Part shown: positions 40,608-48,325 of the stretch, piece by piece
Position numbering within the stretch: position 1 is the first letter of the stretch
Layout: each line of letters begins with the position of its first letter
Origin: an uncultured Prevotella sp.
GTDB taxonomy: Bacteria; Bacteroidota; Bacteroidia; Bacteroidales; Bacteroidaceae
DNA: 64,000 nt
Reading direction: 5' to 3'
Assembly (NCBI GenBank): GCA_934202525.1
Contig: CAKPYB010000014.1
Location: 9,732-73,731 of the forward strand
Position numbers and translations under genes: made by a program
The notes under the pieces: model-generated
What the model saw: only the letters and a program-made list of their open reading frames with translations
What the model was told of the DNA's origin: nothing
Database searches by the model: none

Positions 40608-42269
40608 CTATTTCTTTTTATTGTCTTTTTCTCGAATCTCTACTCTTCGAATCTTGCCCGAGATGGTCTTTGGCAGTTCATCTACGAATTCGATGATTCG
40701 AGGATATTTATAAGGAGCAGTCTCGTGCTTTACATGATCCTGCAGCTTCTTGACGAGGTCTGGACCTGCCATACTCTTGTATTCATCCTTCAGTACGACG
40801 GTTGCCTTAACAACCATACCGCGGATTGGGTCGGGCACACCGGTGATGGCGCACTCTACTACGGCTGGATGAGTCATCAGGGCATTCTCTACTTCGAAAG
40901 GACCGATACGGTAGCCCGAACTCTTGATTACGTCGTCTATTCTGCCCTCAAACCAGAAGTAGCCTTCCTCATCACGCCAGGCCATATCGCCCGTATGATA
41001 GAACCCATCATGCCAAACCGATTTGGTCTGCTTCTCGTCACGATAGTAATATTTGAAGAGACCGATAGGCTTGTCGTCGCCGATGCGGATGCAAATCTCA
41101 CCCTTTTCACCATCTTCGCATTCCGTCATGTCTGGGCGAAGGATGTGAACATCATATTGTGGGTTTGGCTTGCCCATGCTTCCTGGCTTTGGCTTGATCC
41201 AAGGGAAGGTACCCAAAGTCATGGTGGTCTCAGTCTGTCCGAAGCCCTCGTAAATCTGAACACCAGTCAGCTTCTGGAAGGTTTCTGCCACGGATGGGTT
41301 CATTGCCTCACCCGCAGTGGTGCAGTATTCAAGACTACTGAGGTCATACTTAGAGAAATCCTCCTGAATCATGAAGCGGTAGATAGTAGGAGGGGCACAG
41401 AAAGAGGTGATGTGATACTTCTCAATCTGGCGCATGATCTTATCAGCCGTAAACTTCTCGTGATCGAAGACGAAGACGGTGGCTCCGGCAAACCATTGTC
41501 CGTAGAGCTTGCCCCATACAGCCTTGCCCCAACCGGTATCGGCTACGGTAAGGTGGATGGAATTCTCGTGGAGATTATGCCAATATACACCCGTGGTCAG
41601 ATGACCGAGCGCATAGAGGTGATCGTGTGCCACCATCTTTGGCTCGCCAGTGGTTCCCGATGTGAAGTACATCAGAAGGGTATCTTCGTTAGAGTTTACA
41701 TGCTCTGGGCGAACAAAAGGAGCACATTCGTTCCATTCCTTCATCCAGTCGTGGAAACCTTCAGGGATATCCGGACCGATACTAATCAATGTCTTGACAG
41801 TCGGACTCTCTGGCATTGCCTGATTAACCTGCTCTACCACGTAATCATCGCCGCAGCAGATGATAGCCTTCACGCTTGCTGCATTGTTGCGGTAAACGAT
41901 GTCGTGCTTGGTAAGCATGTGGGTAGCAGGGATGGCTACGGCACCCAATTTGTGGAGACCGAGCATGGCAAGCCACCACTGATAGTGACGCTTCAGAATC
42001 AGCATCACCTTATCATCGTGACCGATACCGAGACTCTGGAAGTAAGCAGCAGCCTTGTCGCTCTGCTCCTTCAGGTCCTTGTATGTAAAACGGATTTCTT
42101 CGCCACGTTCGCTTGCCCAAAGCAGCGCCACGTGGTCTGGTTTGATCTTTGCCCATTCGTCCATCACGTCGTAGGCAAAGTTGAAATCTTCTGGTATGAT
42201 AAACTCCAGATGCTCCTTGAAGTCTTGCTCTGAAGTGAATTTTGTCTGTTTTAGAAATCTCTCGATCAT
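40608..42269 (-). CDS. AMP-forming acyl-CoA synthetase (ANL family)
   Basis: 553 residues. Adenylation motif YFTSGTTGEPKMVAHDH (A3), GFGQTETTMT (A5), YHTGDMAWRDEEGYFWFEGR (A7/A8) and the C-terminal lysine PKTISGKIRRVEI (A10). It activates a carboxylate as acyl-AMP and transfers it to CoA. The sequence resembles medium-chain or acetyl/propionyl-type ligases; substrate not determined. It follows an XRE-cupin regulator after 10 bp, as a two-gene operon. Position between proC and proB matches what I remember of Bacteroidota synteny, but a role in arginine or proline metabolism is not shown. Confidence 0.88.
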   Translation of the reverse strand: MIERFLKQTKFTSEQDFKEHLEFIIPEDFNFAYDVMDEWAKIKPDHVALLWASERGEEIRFTYKDLKEQSDKAAAYFQSLGIGHDDKVMLILKRHYQWWLAMLGLHKLGAVAIPATHMLTKHDIVYRNNAASVKAIICCGDDYVVEQVNQAMPESPTVKTLISIGPDIPEGFHDWMKEWNECAPFVRPEHVNSNEDTLLMYFTSGTTGEPKMVAHDHLYALGHLTTGVYWHNLHENSIHLTVADTGWGKAVWGKLYGQWFAGATVFVFDHEKFTADKIMRQIEKYHITSFCAPPTIYRFMIQEDFSKYDLSSLEYCTTAGEAMNPSVAETFQKLTGVQIYEGFGQTETTMTLGTFPWIKPKPGSMGKPNPQYDVHILRPDMTECEDGEKGEICIRIGDDKPIGLFKYYYRDEKQTKSVWHDGFYHTGDMAWRDEEGYFWFEGRIDDVIKSSGYRIGPFEVENALMTHPAVVECAITGVPDPIRGMVVKATVVLKDEYKSMAGPDLVKKLQDHVKHETAPYKYPRIIEFVDELPKTISGKIRRVEIREKDNKKK

Positions 42270-42279
42270 AGTTACTCTT

Positions 42280-42834
42280 CTAGATAATTATACAAAGGAA
42301 CTTGGCTGGCTCATTGTTGAGTGAGCGGAAGCAATGCGACTTTCTACTGTCGAAGTAGATGCTGTCGCCAGGGTTCAGCACCATCACTTTTTCTTCGATG
42401 GTTACTTCGAGCTGTCCCTCAATCACATAATCATATTCCTGTCCGTCGTGTCCGTTCTTGTTCGGCTTCTTGTCGCCTGGCAACGGATCCACCTGTACCA
42501 TGAACGGATTCACCTTTCTATCCTTGAATCCTACGGCAAGGCTCTGGTATTTATACTGGTTGTTGCGGTCTATCTCCGGTCCCTGTCCCTTGCGGGTTAC
42601 GTAGTATCCCTTCATGCGAGGTTCCTCGCCGAAGAGCAATACGTCAAGGTCAATGCCGTATCGCTTAGAGATTTTTGACAGGCGATAAACAGAAGGATCC
42701 GCCTCACCGGATTCTATCTTGAGGTAATGATCAAGACTGATTTCGCACAGTTCTGCAATTTCCTCGGCAGGAATATTGAGAACCTCGCGGAGACCTTTCA
42801 GTCTTTCACCGATTTGTTTGATTGCTTCGTCCAT
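42280..42834 (-). CDS. XRE-family regulator with C-terminal cupin domain
   Basis: 184 residues. N-terminal HTH_XRE about 1-65 (LKGLREVLNIPAEEIAELCE, then ISLDHYLKIESGEADPSVYR), C-terminal cupin_2 about 105-180 (YDYVIEGQLEVTIEEKVMVL and NPGDSIYFDSRKSHCFRSLN). The cupin likely senses a small metabolite. It is the first gene of an operon with the acyl-CoA ligase, so it probably regulates it. Promoter -7 box at 42908-42915. Confidence 0.9.
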   Translation of the reverse strand: MDEAIKQIGERLKGLREVLNIPAEEIAELCEISLDHYLKIESGEADPSVYRLSKISKRYGIDLDVLLFGEEPRMKGYYVTRKGQGPEIDRNNQYKYQSLAVGFKDRKVNPFMVQVDPLPGDKKPNKNGHDGQEYDYVIEGQLEVTIEEKVMVLNPGDSIYFDSRKSHCFRSLNNEPAKFLCIII

Positions 42835-42907
42835 AAAATATTCTTTTTATTGTTTGCTTTGATAATACATCGAACAGTTGCTGATGGGCAATTTCGAAAT
42901 GTAAGCG

Positions 42908-42915
42908 CAAAGATA
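42908..42915 (-). promoter_or_regulatory. -7 box of the XRE-cupin operon
   Basis: TATCTTTG on the minus strand, 74 bp upstream of the ATG. Confidence 0.6.
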
Positions 42916-42980
42916 CGAAAAATATTTAAAACGGCTCAAAAAACTTACGTTTTTATAACTCTTTGTGCTTATAAAAACGA

Positions 42981-43016
42981 AAATGCTGCACAAATAAAGT
43001 AATCTGTGCAGCATTC
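42981..43016 (-). terminator. Terminator after proC
   Basis: AATGCTGCACA (42982-42992) pairs with TGTGCAGCATT (43005-43015). Confidence 0.75.
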
Positions 43017-43030
43017 ATTGTATCATTTTC

Positions 43031-43813
43031 TTATTTTTTTCCTGCCAATAAACCATTGATTACTGCGCTGGTAAAGCCGCCTTGTTCCATGGTATTCAAG
43101 CCCTTGATGGTGCAGCCGCCAGGAGTTGTTACTTTATCAATGGCTGCCTCTGGGTGTTCGCCAGTTTCCTGAAGCAGTTCTACGGCACCCTTGATGGTCT
43201 GCAAGACAATCTTCTGGGCATCCTTTGCCTTGAAGCCCATCTCTACGCCGCCTTCCACATTGGCTCTTACATAGCGCATGGCGTAAGCGATGGCACACGA
43301 CATAGCGGTAGCTGCTGGGAAGAGACGTTCTTCCATGATGAGGCTTTCGCCCAATTCATCGAAGATTTCTGTAATCTGCTGGATTTCTGGGGCAGATGCA
43401 TCTACAGGAGTGATGAAGGTCATCGACTGTTTGTAGGCGATGGCGATGTTTGGCATCACGAGGAAGAAGGTTGGGTTGATGCCATCCTTGTCCAGCCACT
43501 CCTTGATGTTGGCTGATGGCACACCGGCTGCTACCACTACGAGTTTCTGACTCTTGTAGTTGAGTGCATCCTTGATTCCCTTTAATGTCTTCTCCACGCA
43601 CCAAGGTTTTACTACTACGCAAATGATGTCTGCGCCGTGGCAAGCCAACTGGTTGTCGAGGGTTACGCTGGCTCCTTCGCTTGCGAAGTGATCCAATACT
43701 GGTTGGTTATGGTCTGATACCGTAATATCTGATGGAGTGAACTTCTCGCTCTGCAAGAGTCCTTCTGCCATGGCACCGCCCATAGCACCTGCTCCGATAA
43801 TTGTTATTTTCAT
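43031..43813 (-). CDS. proC: Pyrroline-5-carboxylate reductase
   Basis: 260 residues from the ATG at 43813 (MKITIIGAGAMGGAMAEG). It reduces P5C to proline with NAD(P)H. Rossmann motif GAGAMGGAM (7-15), CVVVKPW near 75-81, and the C-terminal VTTPGGCTIKGLNTMEQGGF typical of ProC. Own promoter (43846-43853) and terminator (42981-43016), so it is separated from the outer-membrane gene upstream. Confidence 0.95.
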   Translation of the reverse strand: MKITIIGAGAMGGAMAEGLLQSEKFTPSDITVSDHNQPVLDHFASEGASVTLDNQLACHGADIICVVVKPWCVEKTLKGIKDALNYKSQKLVVVAAGVPSANIKEWLDKDGINPTFFLVMPNIAIAYKQSMTFITPVDASAPEIQQITEIFDELGESLIMEERLFPAATAMSCAIAYAMRYVRANVEGGVEMGFKAKDAQKIVLQTIKGAVELLQETGEHPEAAIDKVTTPGGCTIKGLNTMEQGGFTSAVINGLLAGKK

Positions 43814-43845
43814 TGTCGTCTTATAGTTAAAATGCAATTACGGTG

Positions 43846-43853
43846 CAAAGATA
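43846..43853 (-). promoter_or_regulatory. proC: -7 box of the proC promoter
   Basis: TATCTTTG on the minus strand, 33 bp upstream of the ATG. Confidence 0.6.
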
Positions 43854-43884
43854 CTACTTTTATCAGAAAAAAGAGCAGTTTGTA

Positions 43885-43947
43885 GACGATTTTTTAAGAA
43901 AGTACGCTTGTTTACTGACGATTTTTTAAGAAATTCGCTAGTTTACT
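43885..43947. repeat. Tandem 32/31-bp duplication at the end of an outer-membrane gene
   Basis: GACGATTTTTTAAGAAA followed by CGCTTGTTTACT (43885-43916) is repeated with small changes at 43917-43947. The second unit covers the stop codon and final codon of the barrel gene at 43938. Confidence 0.75.
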
Positions 43948-46013
43948 CCCATTCTGGAAGTATCCACGTCCTTGGTCCTCTTCTCCTTGTACTTGCCTAT
44001 CTTATAGATGATGGAGATGGAGGCAGATGCCCAATCTTGCTTGATGTTCATGTGGTAGTCTTGATTGCCTTGTACTGATTTTGTAGAGAATCCCTCGTTG
44101 AAGATATTGCTGCCTTTAACCACAATGCTCCATTTATCATTATCGGAAGCCCATCTCAACATAGCATTCAAGAGAAAGACTGATTTGATGTCATAGAGTC
44201 CTTGAATGGCTTTCGACTGATAGAATGGGTTAAGTATGAAATGGATGTGATGGCTTCGGCTAAGCTGGACGGATAGATTTCCGGCAAGAATGGCAGAGAT
44301 ATGTTTGCGATTGAAGGGCAAGTCAAAGAAATCGTTACTCTTGTCATGTCTGTAGATTCCTGTTGCCGAAACACTTCCGTTCATCCAATTGCCTATACCG
44401 AAAGTCGTCGATGCTCTAATGCCTATAGTATGATTATAGTCGAAATTGGTCTCCTTCATAATGACTGCCAGGTGGTCGGTAGTCTGATAAGGCAACTGCA
44501 CAGAATAGTTGGGTTGGAACTCTGCAAATGCCATCAATGTATGGCGACTTTTGATCGTCCACATCAGGTTGGTCTCGTATGTAGAGTAAGGTTTGAGATA
44601 AGGATTTCCCCATATCTCCATATAGGTAGAGGCATAGTAAACGCTGCTCATAGTTGACCAATAGCTTGGAAACTGTGAGCTGGAACTGAAGGATAAGTTG
44701 AGTATGTTGCCAGGATTGGCTTTCCACGATGCATTAAGTGTGGGGTAAATATGCCATTTGTTCCACTGTGGAGAATGGTATTGTTCTGCTTCGACAGAGG
44801 CTTCCAGGCTGATTCGCTCGTTTATCTGTTTGCTTATGCCGCCATAGAAACTCAAGATTCTTTCTTCGATATTCACCTGGCTGGTTGCATCTGGAATGTC
44901 TGCTCCATCCTTGTTGGTCGTGGCTTGGTAGCTTCTGTTGTTGCTGTTTTGGAATTTCATACCATACGACAGCTCCCAACCCTTCTTCAATGAGTGGGAT
45001 TGATTGGCGGTGAAAAGCCATTTGTCTATTACCTGCTTGCTGTTTGTGTATAGAATACGTTCTTCGTCAAGTATTGTTCCTTCCAGATATTGCTGGCTGG
45101 GATTTTGGTAGTTGAGATAGGATATGCCTATTTGTAGTCCAAAGGGCAGATTGTAGTTAGCATCTACATTGTGCAGGTAGGTATGCTCATTGCCCTGTTG
45201 CTGGGATGTGCCTGTTCCCATCGTTTCATGATGAGGATGACTGCTGTCCCATTTTCCTGTATATGCCAGGGATAGCTGGTGGTTATCAGCAAATGCATAA
45301 CTCAGTCCCAAGCGATAGTTGTGAGTCAATCCAGGGGTCTTCTGTGAGGTCTTGTCATGATACGCTACTCGTTTCCCTTGAAGCGGATGATTGGCATTGG
45401 TAGTAGTCTCACCGTATGATGTTCCATCTGTAAATGAATACATGGCATCCAGTCCGAATTTTCCTTTTTGGAACAGCAGGTTGGCTTTGCCTTCTCCTTC
45501 TCCGTATTTGCTTTGGCTCCAGGTGCTTTGTATCTGTCCTGAAAGCTGGTTCTTTCCTGCATAGTCTTTGGTAACCAGGTTGATGACCATTCCACGAACA
45601 TGTAGGCGTGCTGGTGCTGCCAGCATCACTTCGGCTTTGGCTAATTGTGATGCGGGCATGGCTTTTAATCGCTCTGCCAGTTGTGCGTAATTGAGCGTGG
45701 TTGGTTTGCCGTTGATGATGAGAGTCAGTTCCTTTCCTGCATAATTGATGTTGCCGTTTAGTTCGTTTACTCCTGGTATTCGGGTAAGGGCATCATAAGC
45801 GTTGTCTGCCGGCATTTTCTCTATGAGCAGTGGCATGTTGTAAACCAACTGTCCTCTTTCTGCCTTGACGATAGGACGTGTCGCCTTGACGAAAACCTCT
45901 GGCAGGTTTTGCATCATCATCTGGGCGGTAAGCGTGTCTTTTGCCTCTTCGTTTTGAGCGCAAAGGGGCTGGCTCAGCAATAATGCTGAACCTAAGATAA
46001 AAAATATTTTCAT
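43938..46013 (-). CDS. Outer-membrane beta-barrel / TonB-dependent receptor family protein A
   Basis: 691 residues. Signal peptide (ILGSALLLSQPLCAQ), plug-like region about 35-150 (LPEVFVKATRPIVKAERGQL, IPGVNELNGNINY, LTLIINGKPTTLNYAQLAER), then barrel strands of the OMP_b-brl_3 type. It is smaller than SusC and has no SusD neighbour. It is the last gene of the LytTR-TonB-TPR-barrel operon (21 bp after the TPR gene). It resembles the divergent barrel gene at 48326 in type, so the two are probably functional partners or alternative transporters. Ligand unknown. Confidence 0.8.
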   Translation of the reverse strand: MKIFFILGSALLLSQPLCAQNEEAKDTLTAQMMMQNLPEVFVKATRPIVKAERGQLVYNMPLLIEKMPADNAYDALTRIPGVNELNGNINYAGKELTLIINGKPTTLNYAQLAERLKAMPASQLAKAEVMLAAPARLHVRGMVINLVTKDYAGKNQLSGQIQSTWSQSKYGEGEGKANLLFQKGKFGLDAMYSFTDGTSYGETTTNANHPLQGKRVAYHDKTSQKTPGLTHNYRLGLSYAFADNHQLSLAYTGKWDSSHPHHETMGTGTSQQQGNEHTYLHNVDANYNLPFGLQIGISYLNYQNPSQQYLEGTILDEERILYTNSKQVIDKWLFTANQSHSLKKGWELSYGMKFQNSNNRSYQATTNKDGADIPDATSQVNIEERILSFYGGISKQINERISLEASVEAEQYHSPQWNKWHIYPTLNASWKANPGNILNLSFSSSSQFPSYWSTMSSVYYASTYMEIWGNPYLKPYSTYETNLMWTIKSRHTLMAFAEFQPNYSVQLPYQTTDHLAVIMKETNFDYNHTIGIRASTTFGIGNWMNGSVSATGIYRHDKSNDFFDLPFNRKHISAILAGNLSVQLSRSHHIHFILNPFYQSKAIQGLYDIKSVFLLNAMLRWASDNDKWSIVVKGSNIFNEGFSTKSVQGNQDYHMNIKQDWASASISIIYKIGKYKEKRTKDVDTSRMGVN

Positions 46014-46034
46014 GTGTTTATGTTTGTTTGATGG

Positions 46035-47093
46035 TTATTGCTTGAGTTGCTCTTTCGCTTTGGATATGAGTTGTGCTGCCTCTTTCTTATCTTCCAGTCT
46101 GTTTGCATTTGCTAAGAACATCTGGAGATACAGTTTCGCTTTCAGCTTGTTTTTGGAAGCGATGAACATTTGGGCGGCATTGTAATAGTTGAGAGGATTA
46201 TCTTCTTCATCGTAAAGGATGCATAACTCAAAGTCACGTGCAGCGTCTGCGTATCTGTGATGCTGGAAATGCAAGTCGGCCAACCATTTATAGGTACGCA
46301 ATGCCCTGCCTTTGGGTAGGGAGACTTCTAGCGACTGATTGAAATGAGCCATGGATAGCGAATCCATGTTGAAGGCTTTCTCTACCAAAGCCAAGTGGAA
46401 AAGACAAGTGGCATTGTCGCTCTTGAATTGAACGGCTTTCTGGTAATGCTTCAGTGCCTTCTCGTTGTCCGGCTGGTCCTCATAACAGAGACCAAGAATG
46501 AAGTTGGATTCAAAATTGTCAAAGCCTTGCGCTATCAGTTTCTCATACAAGGGTATAGCCTCATCGTATTTGAATTGCATGAATAGGGAATAGGCGTATT
46601 CCTTGTTGATGTACAAGTTTGTGGAATCACATTTGTAGATGTAATTCTTTGCCACTTCCTCGGCTCTGCCAGGTTGGTTTGCTCCATTGTAATGAGAGGC
46701 AAGCGAAGCAATAATCTCGCTGTCGTATGGAAATGAAGAGGCTATGCGTTCACCCCAAAGAGAAACCTTGTCATTGTTGTTCTGATTGAGATACGCATAA
46801 TAGTACATTCGCATGTCTTCGTGGTTGATGCTATCTGATGGAATCTTGTCAAGGCAAGAAATGCAGGCGGTGTAGTTGCCTACTTTCCGGTAGCAGGAAG
46901 CCAGTTTCCTGCGTGCTTCCAGGTGAGATGGATTTGCTTCCAGATACTTTTGGTAGTATTGGGTTGCATGAAATACATCATATCTACTCAAACAGCTATC
47001 TCCTTGTTGAAGTAGATGGGCTGTAGTTTCGTTGGCCTTGGCATTCATTGCCATACATAGCCATAATATAAGGATCAATCTAAACTGTTTCAT
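46035..47093 (-). CDS. Secreted TPR-repeat protein
   Basis: 352 residues. Signal peptide (ILILWLCMAMNAKANE), then at least eight TPR-like helical pairs, for example ATQYYQKYLEANPSHLEARR, KALKHYQKAVQFKSDNATCL and DAARDFELCILYDEEDNPLN. Predicted periplasmic or outer-membrane-associated scaffold. It sits between a TonB-domain gene (12 bp upstream) and an outer-membrane barrel gene (21 bp downstream), so it may bridge the two or handle the cargo; that is inferred. Confidence 0.82.
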   Translation of the reverse strand: MKQFRLILILWLCMAMNAKANETTAHLLQQGDSCLSRYDVFHATQYYQKYLEANPSHLEARRKLASCYRKVGNYTACISCLDKIPSDSINHEDMRMYYYAYLNQNNNDKVSLWGERIASSFPYDSEIIASLASHYNGANQPGRAEEVAKNYIYKCDSTNLYINKEYAYSLFMQFKYDEAIPLYEKLIAQGFDNFESNFILGLCYEDQPDNEKALKHYQKAVQFKSDNATCLFHLALVEKAFNMDSLSMAHFNQSLEVSLPKGRALRTYKWLADLHFQHHRYADAARDFELCILYDEEDNPLNYYNAAQMFIASKNKLKAKLYLQMFLANANRLEDKKEAAQLISKAKEQLKQ

Positions 47094-47105
47094 CGTTTTT
47101 GCTGA

Positions 47106-47627
47106 TTATTTCTTTCTTACTTCGGGAGTGAAAACGACAGGCAAGGTAAACTCCATGTTGACTTCCTCACCATCAGAGAGCCTGGCAGGCTTCCAATGGG
47201 GGCTTCTCTTGAGAAGTTCAATCACAGTCTGCTCGTAGGCTTTTTCTTTTGGAGCTTCGAGAACTTTAAACAATCCCAATGTTCCATCCTTTTGAACGGT
47301 GAAGTTGATGACGACTCGCGCAGGCTTGTCTTCCAATCCTTTAGGATATTGGATGTTTGTCATCACCCATCTCAAGAAATCGTTGATGTCGCCATTGCCG
47401 TTGAAAATTGGCATCTGACCACCTTCCGGTAAAACAGCTATTGTCTTTAACACATGAGGTTGTGATACGCTTTGCGGTTTGAACATAAGGACGATGGTTA
47501 TACCTATTATTGTTATCACGCAAGCGGCTATCCCAAATACCTTTTTATATATATGAGATTTTGTGTATCTGGTTTCCTGTGCTTTGCACAGGAAATAAGT
47601 TTCTTCCTGATTGTTTTTTTCTTTCAT
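47106..47627 (-). CDS. TonB-family energy transducer with short linker
   Basis: 173 residues from the ATG at 47627, 5 bp after the LytTR stop; a longer in-frame start at 47714 overlaps that gene. Cytoplasmic N-terminus about 30 residues, TM helix about 30-49 (VFGIAACVITIIGITIVLMF), then only about 40 residues before the C-terminal TonB domain (ARVVINFTVQKDGTLGLFKV, WKPARLSDGEEVNMEFTLPV). The usual long proline-rich, periplasm-spanning linker is missing. It is part of the operon LytTR-TonB-TPR-barrel. Confidence 0.82.
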   Translation of the reverse strand: MKEKNNQEETYFLCKAQETRYTKSHIYKKVFGIAACVITIIGITIVLMFKPQSVSQPHVLKTIAVLPEGGQMPIFNGNGDINDFLRWVMTNIQYPKGLEDKPARVVINFTVQKDGTLGLFKVLEAPKEKAYEQTVIELLKRSPHWKPARLSDGEEVNMEFTLPVVFTPEVRKK

Positions 47628-47632
47628 ACCTT

Positions 47633-48001
47633 TTACGATTTTATGGAGTTGTCTAAAAGTGCTTTTAATTGTTTGAGTGGTTCCTTGCTGACGTGCAGAG
47701 TGAATTTCTCGCAAAAACGCTCGTTGTACAAAACTAGTTCTGAAGTGTTGAGGTTGATGCTGAAAATGTGCTGACTATTAATAATGTAGTTTCTGCCGAC
47801 ACGAGCGAAGAAGTGTGCCGTTTGGGCAAGTTGCTCTACTATTTTCTTCTCAAAGACCACAAGGTTGAACGAGAAGGTGTATTCATCGCCGTTGGTGAGT
47901 CGAAGATTGCAATAGCTTCCTTCCGAACAGACGTATGCTATCTGTTCGGAAGCCACTCTGAGCAAGAAGTTGGCATTTGATATGATGAGATATTCTTCCA
48001 T
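47633..48001 (-). CDS. LytTR DNA-binding domain regulator without receiver
   Basis: 122 residues. A LytTR fold occupies almost the whole protein: IAYVCSEGSYCNLRLTNGDE, FSFNLVVFEKKIVEQL, FFARVGRNYIINSQHIFSIN and LVLYNERFCEKFTLHVSKE. There is no response-regulator domain, so input must come by other means, perhaps from the membrane TonB protein encoded 5 bp downstream. First gene of a four-gene operon. The divergent intergenic region has two direct repeats of 21-bp period, the usual LytTR-site geometry. Confidence 0.88.
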   Translation of the reverse strand: MEEYLIISNANFLLRVASEQIAYVCSEGSYCNLRLTNGDEYTFSFNLVVFEKKIVEQLAQTAHFFARVGRNYIINSQHIFSINLNTSELVLYNERFCEKFTLHVSKEPLKQLKALLDNSIKS

Positions 48002-48017
48002 ACTGATAAGTTTGGTG

Positions 48018-48025
48018 CAAAGATA
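48018..48025 (-). promoter_or_regulatory. -7 box of the LytTR operon
   Basis: TATCTTTG on the minus strand, 17 bp upstream of the ATG; almost leaderless. Confidence 0.65.
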
Positions 48026-48064
48026 AGCAAAATATTTAAAAAGTATGGCTGGATGTAGCGTGTT

Positions 48065-48094
48065 TTTTGTGAACCAGTGGACTTGTTTTGTGAA
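48065..48094. promoter_or_regulatory. Direct repeat TTTTGTGAA-N12-TTTTGTGAA, putative LytTR site
   Basis: Perfect 9-bp repeats at 48065-48073 and 48086-48094, period 21 bp. They lie 40-76 bp upstream of the -7 box of the LytTR operon. LytTR regulators usually bind two 9-bp direct repeats 12-13 bp apart. Confidence 0.6.
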
Positions 48095-48164
48095 AAATAT
48101 GAAGTCAAACTCCAGATATGACTATCTGTTTAAGGTGGTCAACTAAAATCGTTAAACCACAGAG

Positions 48165-48203
48165 TGTCTAATAACTAGACAGCAGTGTCAAGTATTTAGA
48201 CAG
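48165..48203. promoter_or_regulatory. Direct repeat TAGACAG with 21-bp period plus inverted TGTCTA
   Basis: TAGACAG at 48176-48182 and 48197-48203, again exactly 21 bp apart. TGTCTA at 48165-48170 is the inverse of TAGACA (48176-48181) with a 5-bp spacer. It lies upstream of the second barrel gene. Confidence 0.55.
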
Positions 48204-48325
48204 GTCGTTTTATGGACTTTGTTTCTATATATTCTGATAATCAATTGTTTATGTTTTTGGCATAGCCGTTGCCTTGCTATTTTGCAATAAATAAGAATAG
48301 TAACAACATAAAGAATAGTAAGAAA

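Noticed and set aside
40725..42233. 502-codon open frame on the plus strand
   Set aside because: It lies entirely antisense to the acyl-CoA ligase gene, whose motifs are unmistakable; the frame is a by-product of codon bias and shows no family features.
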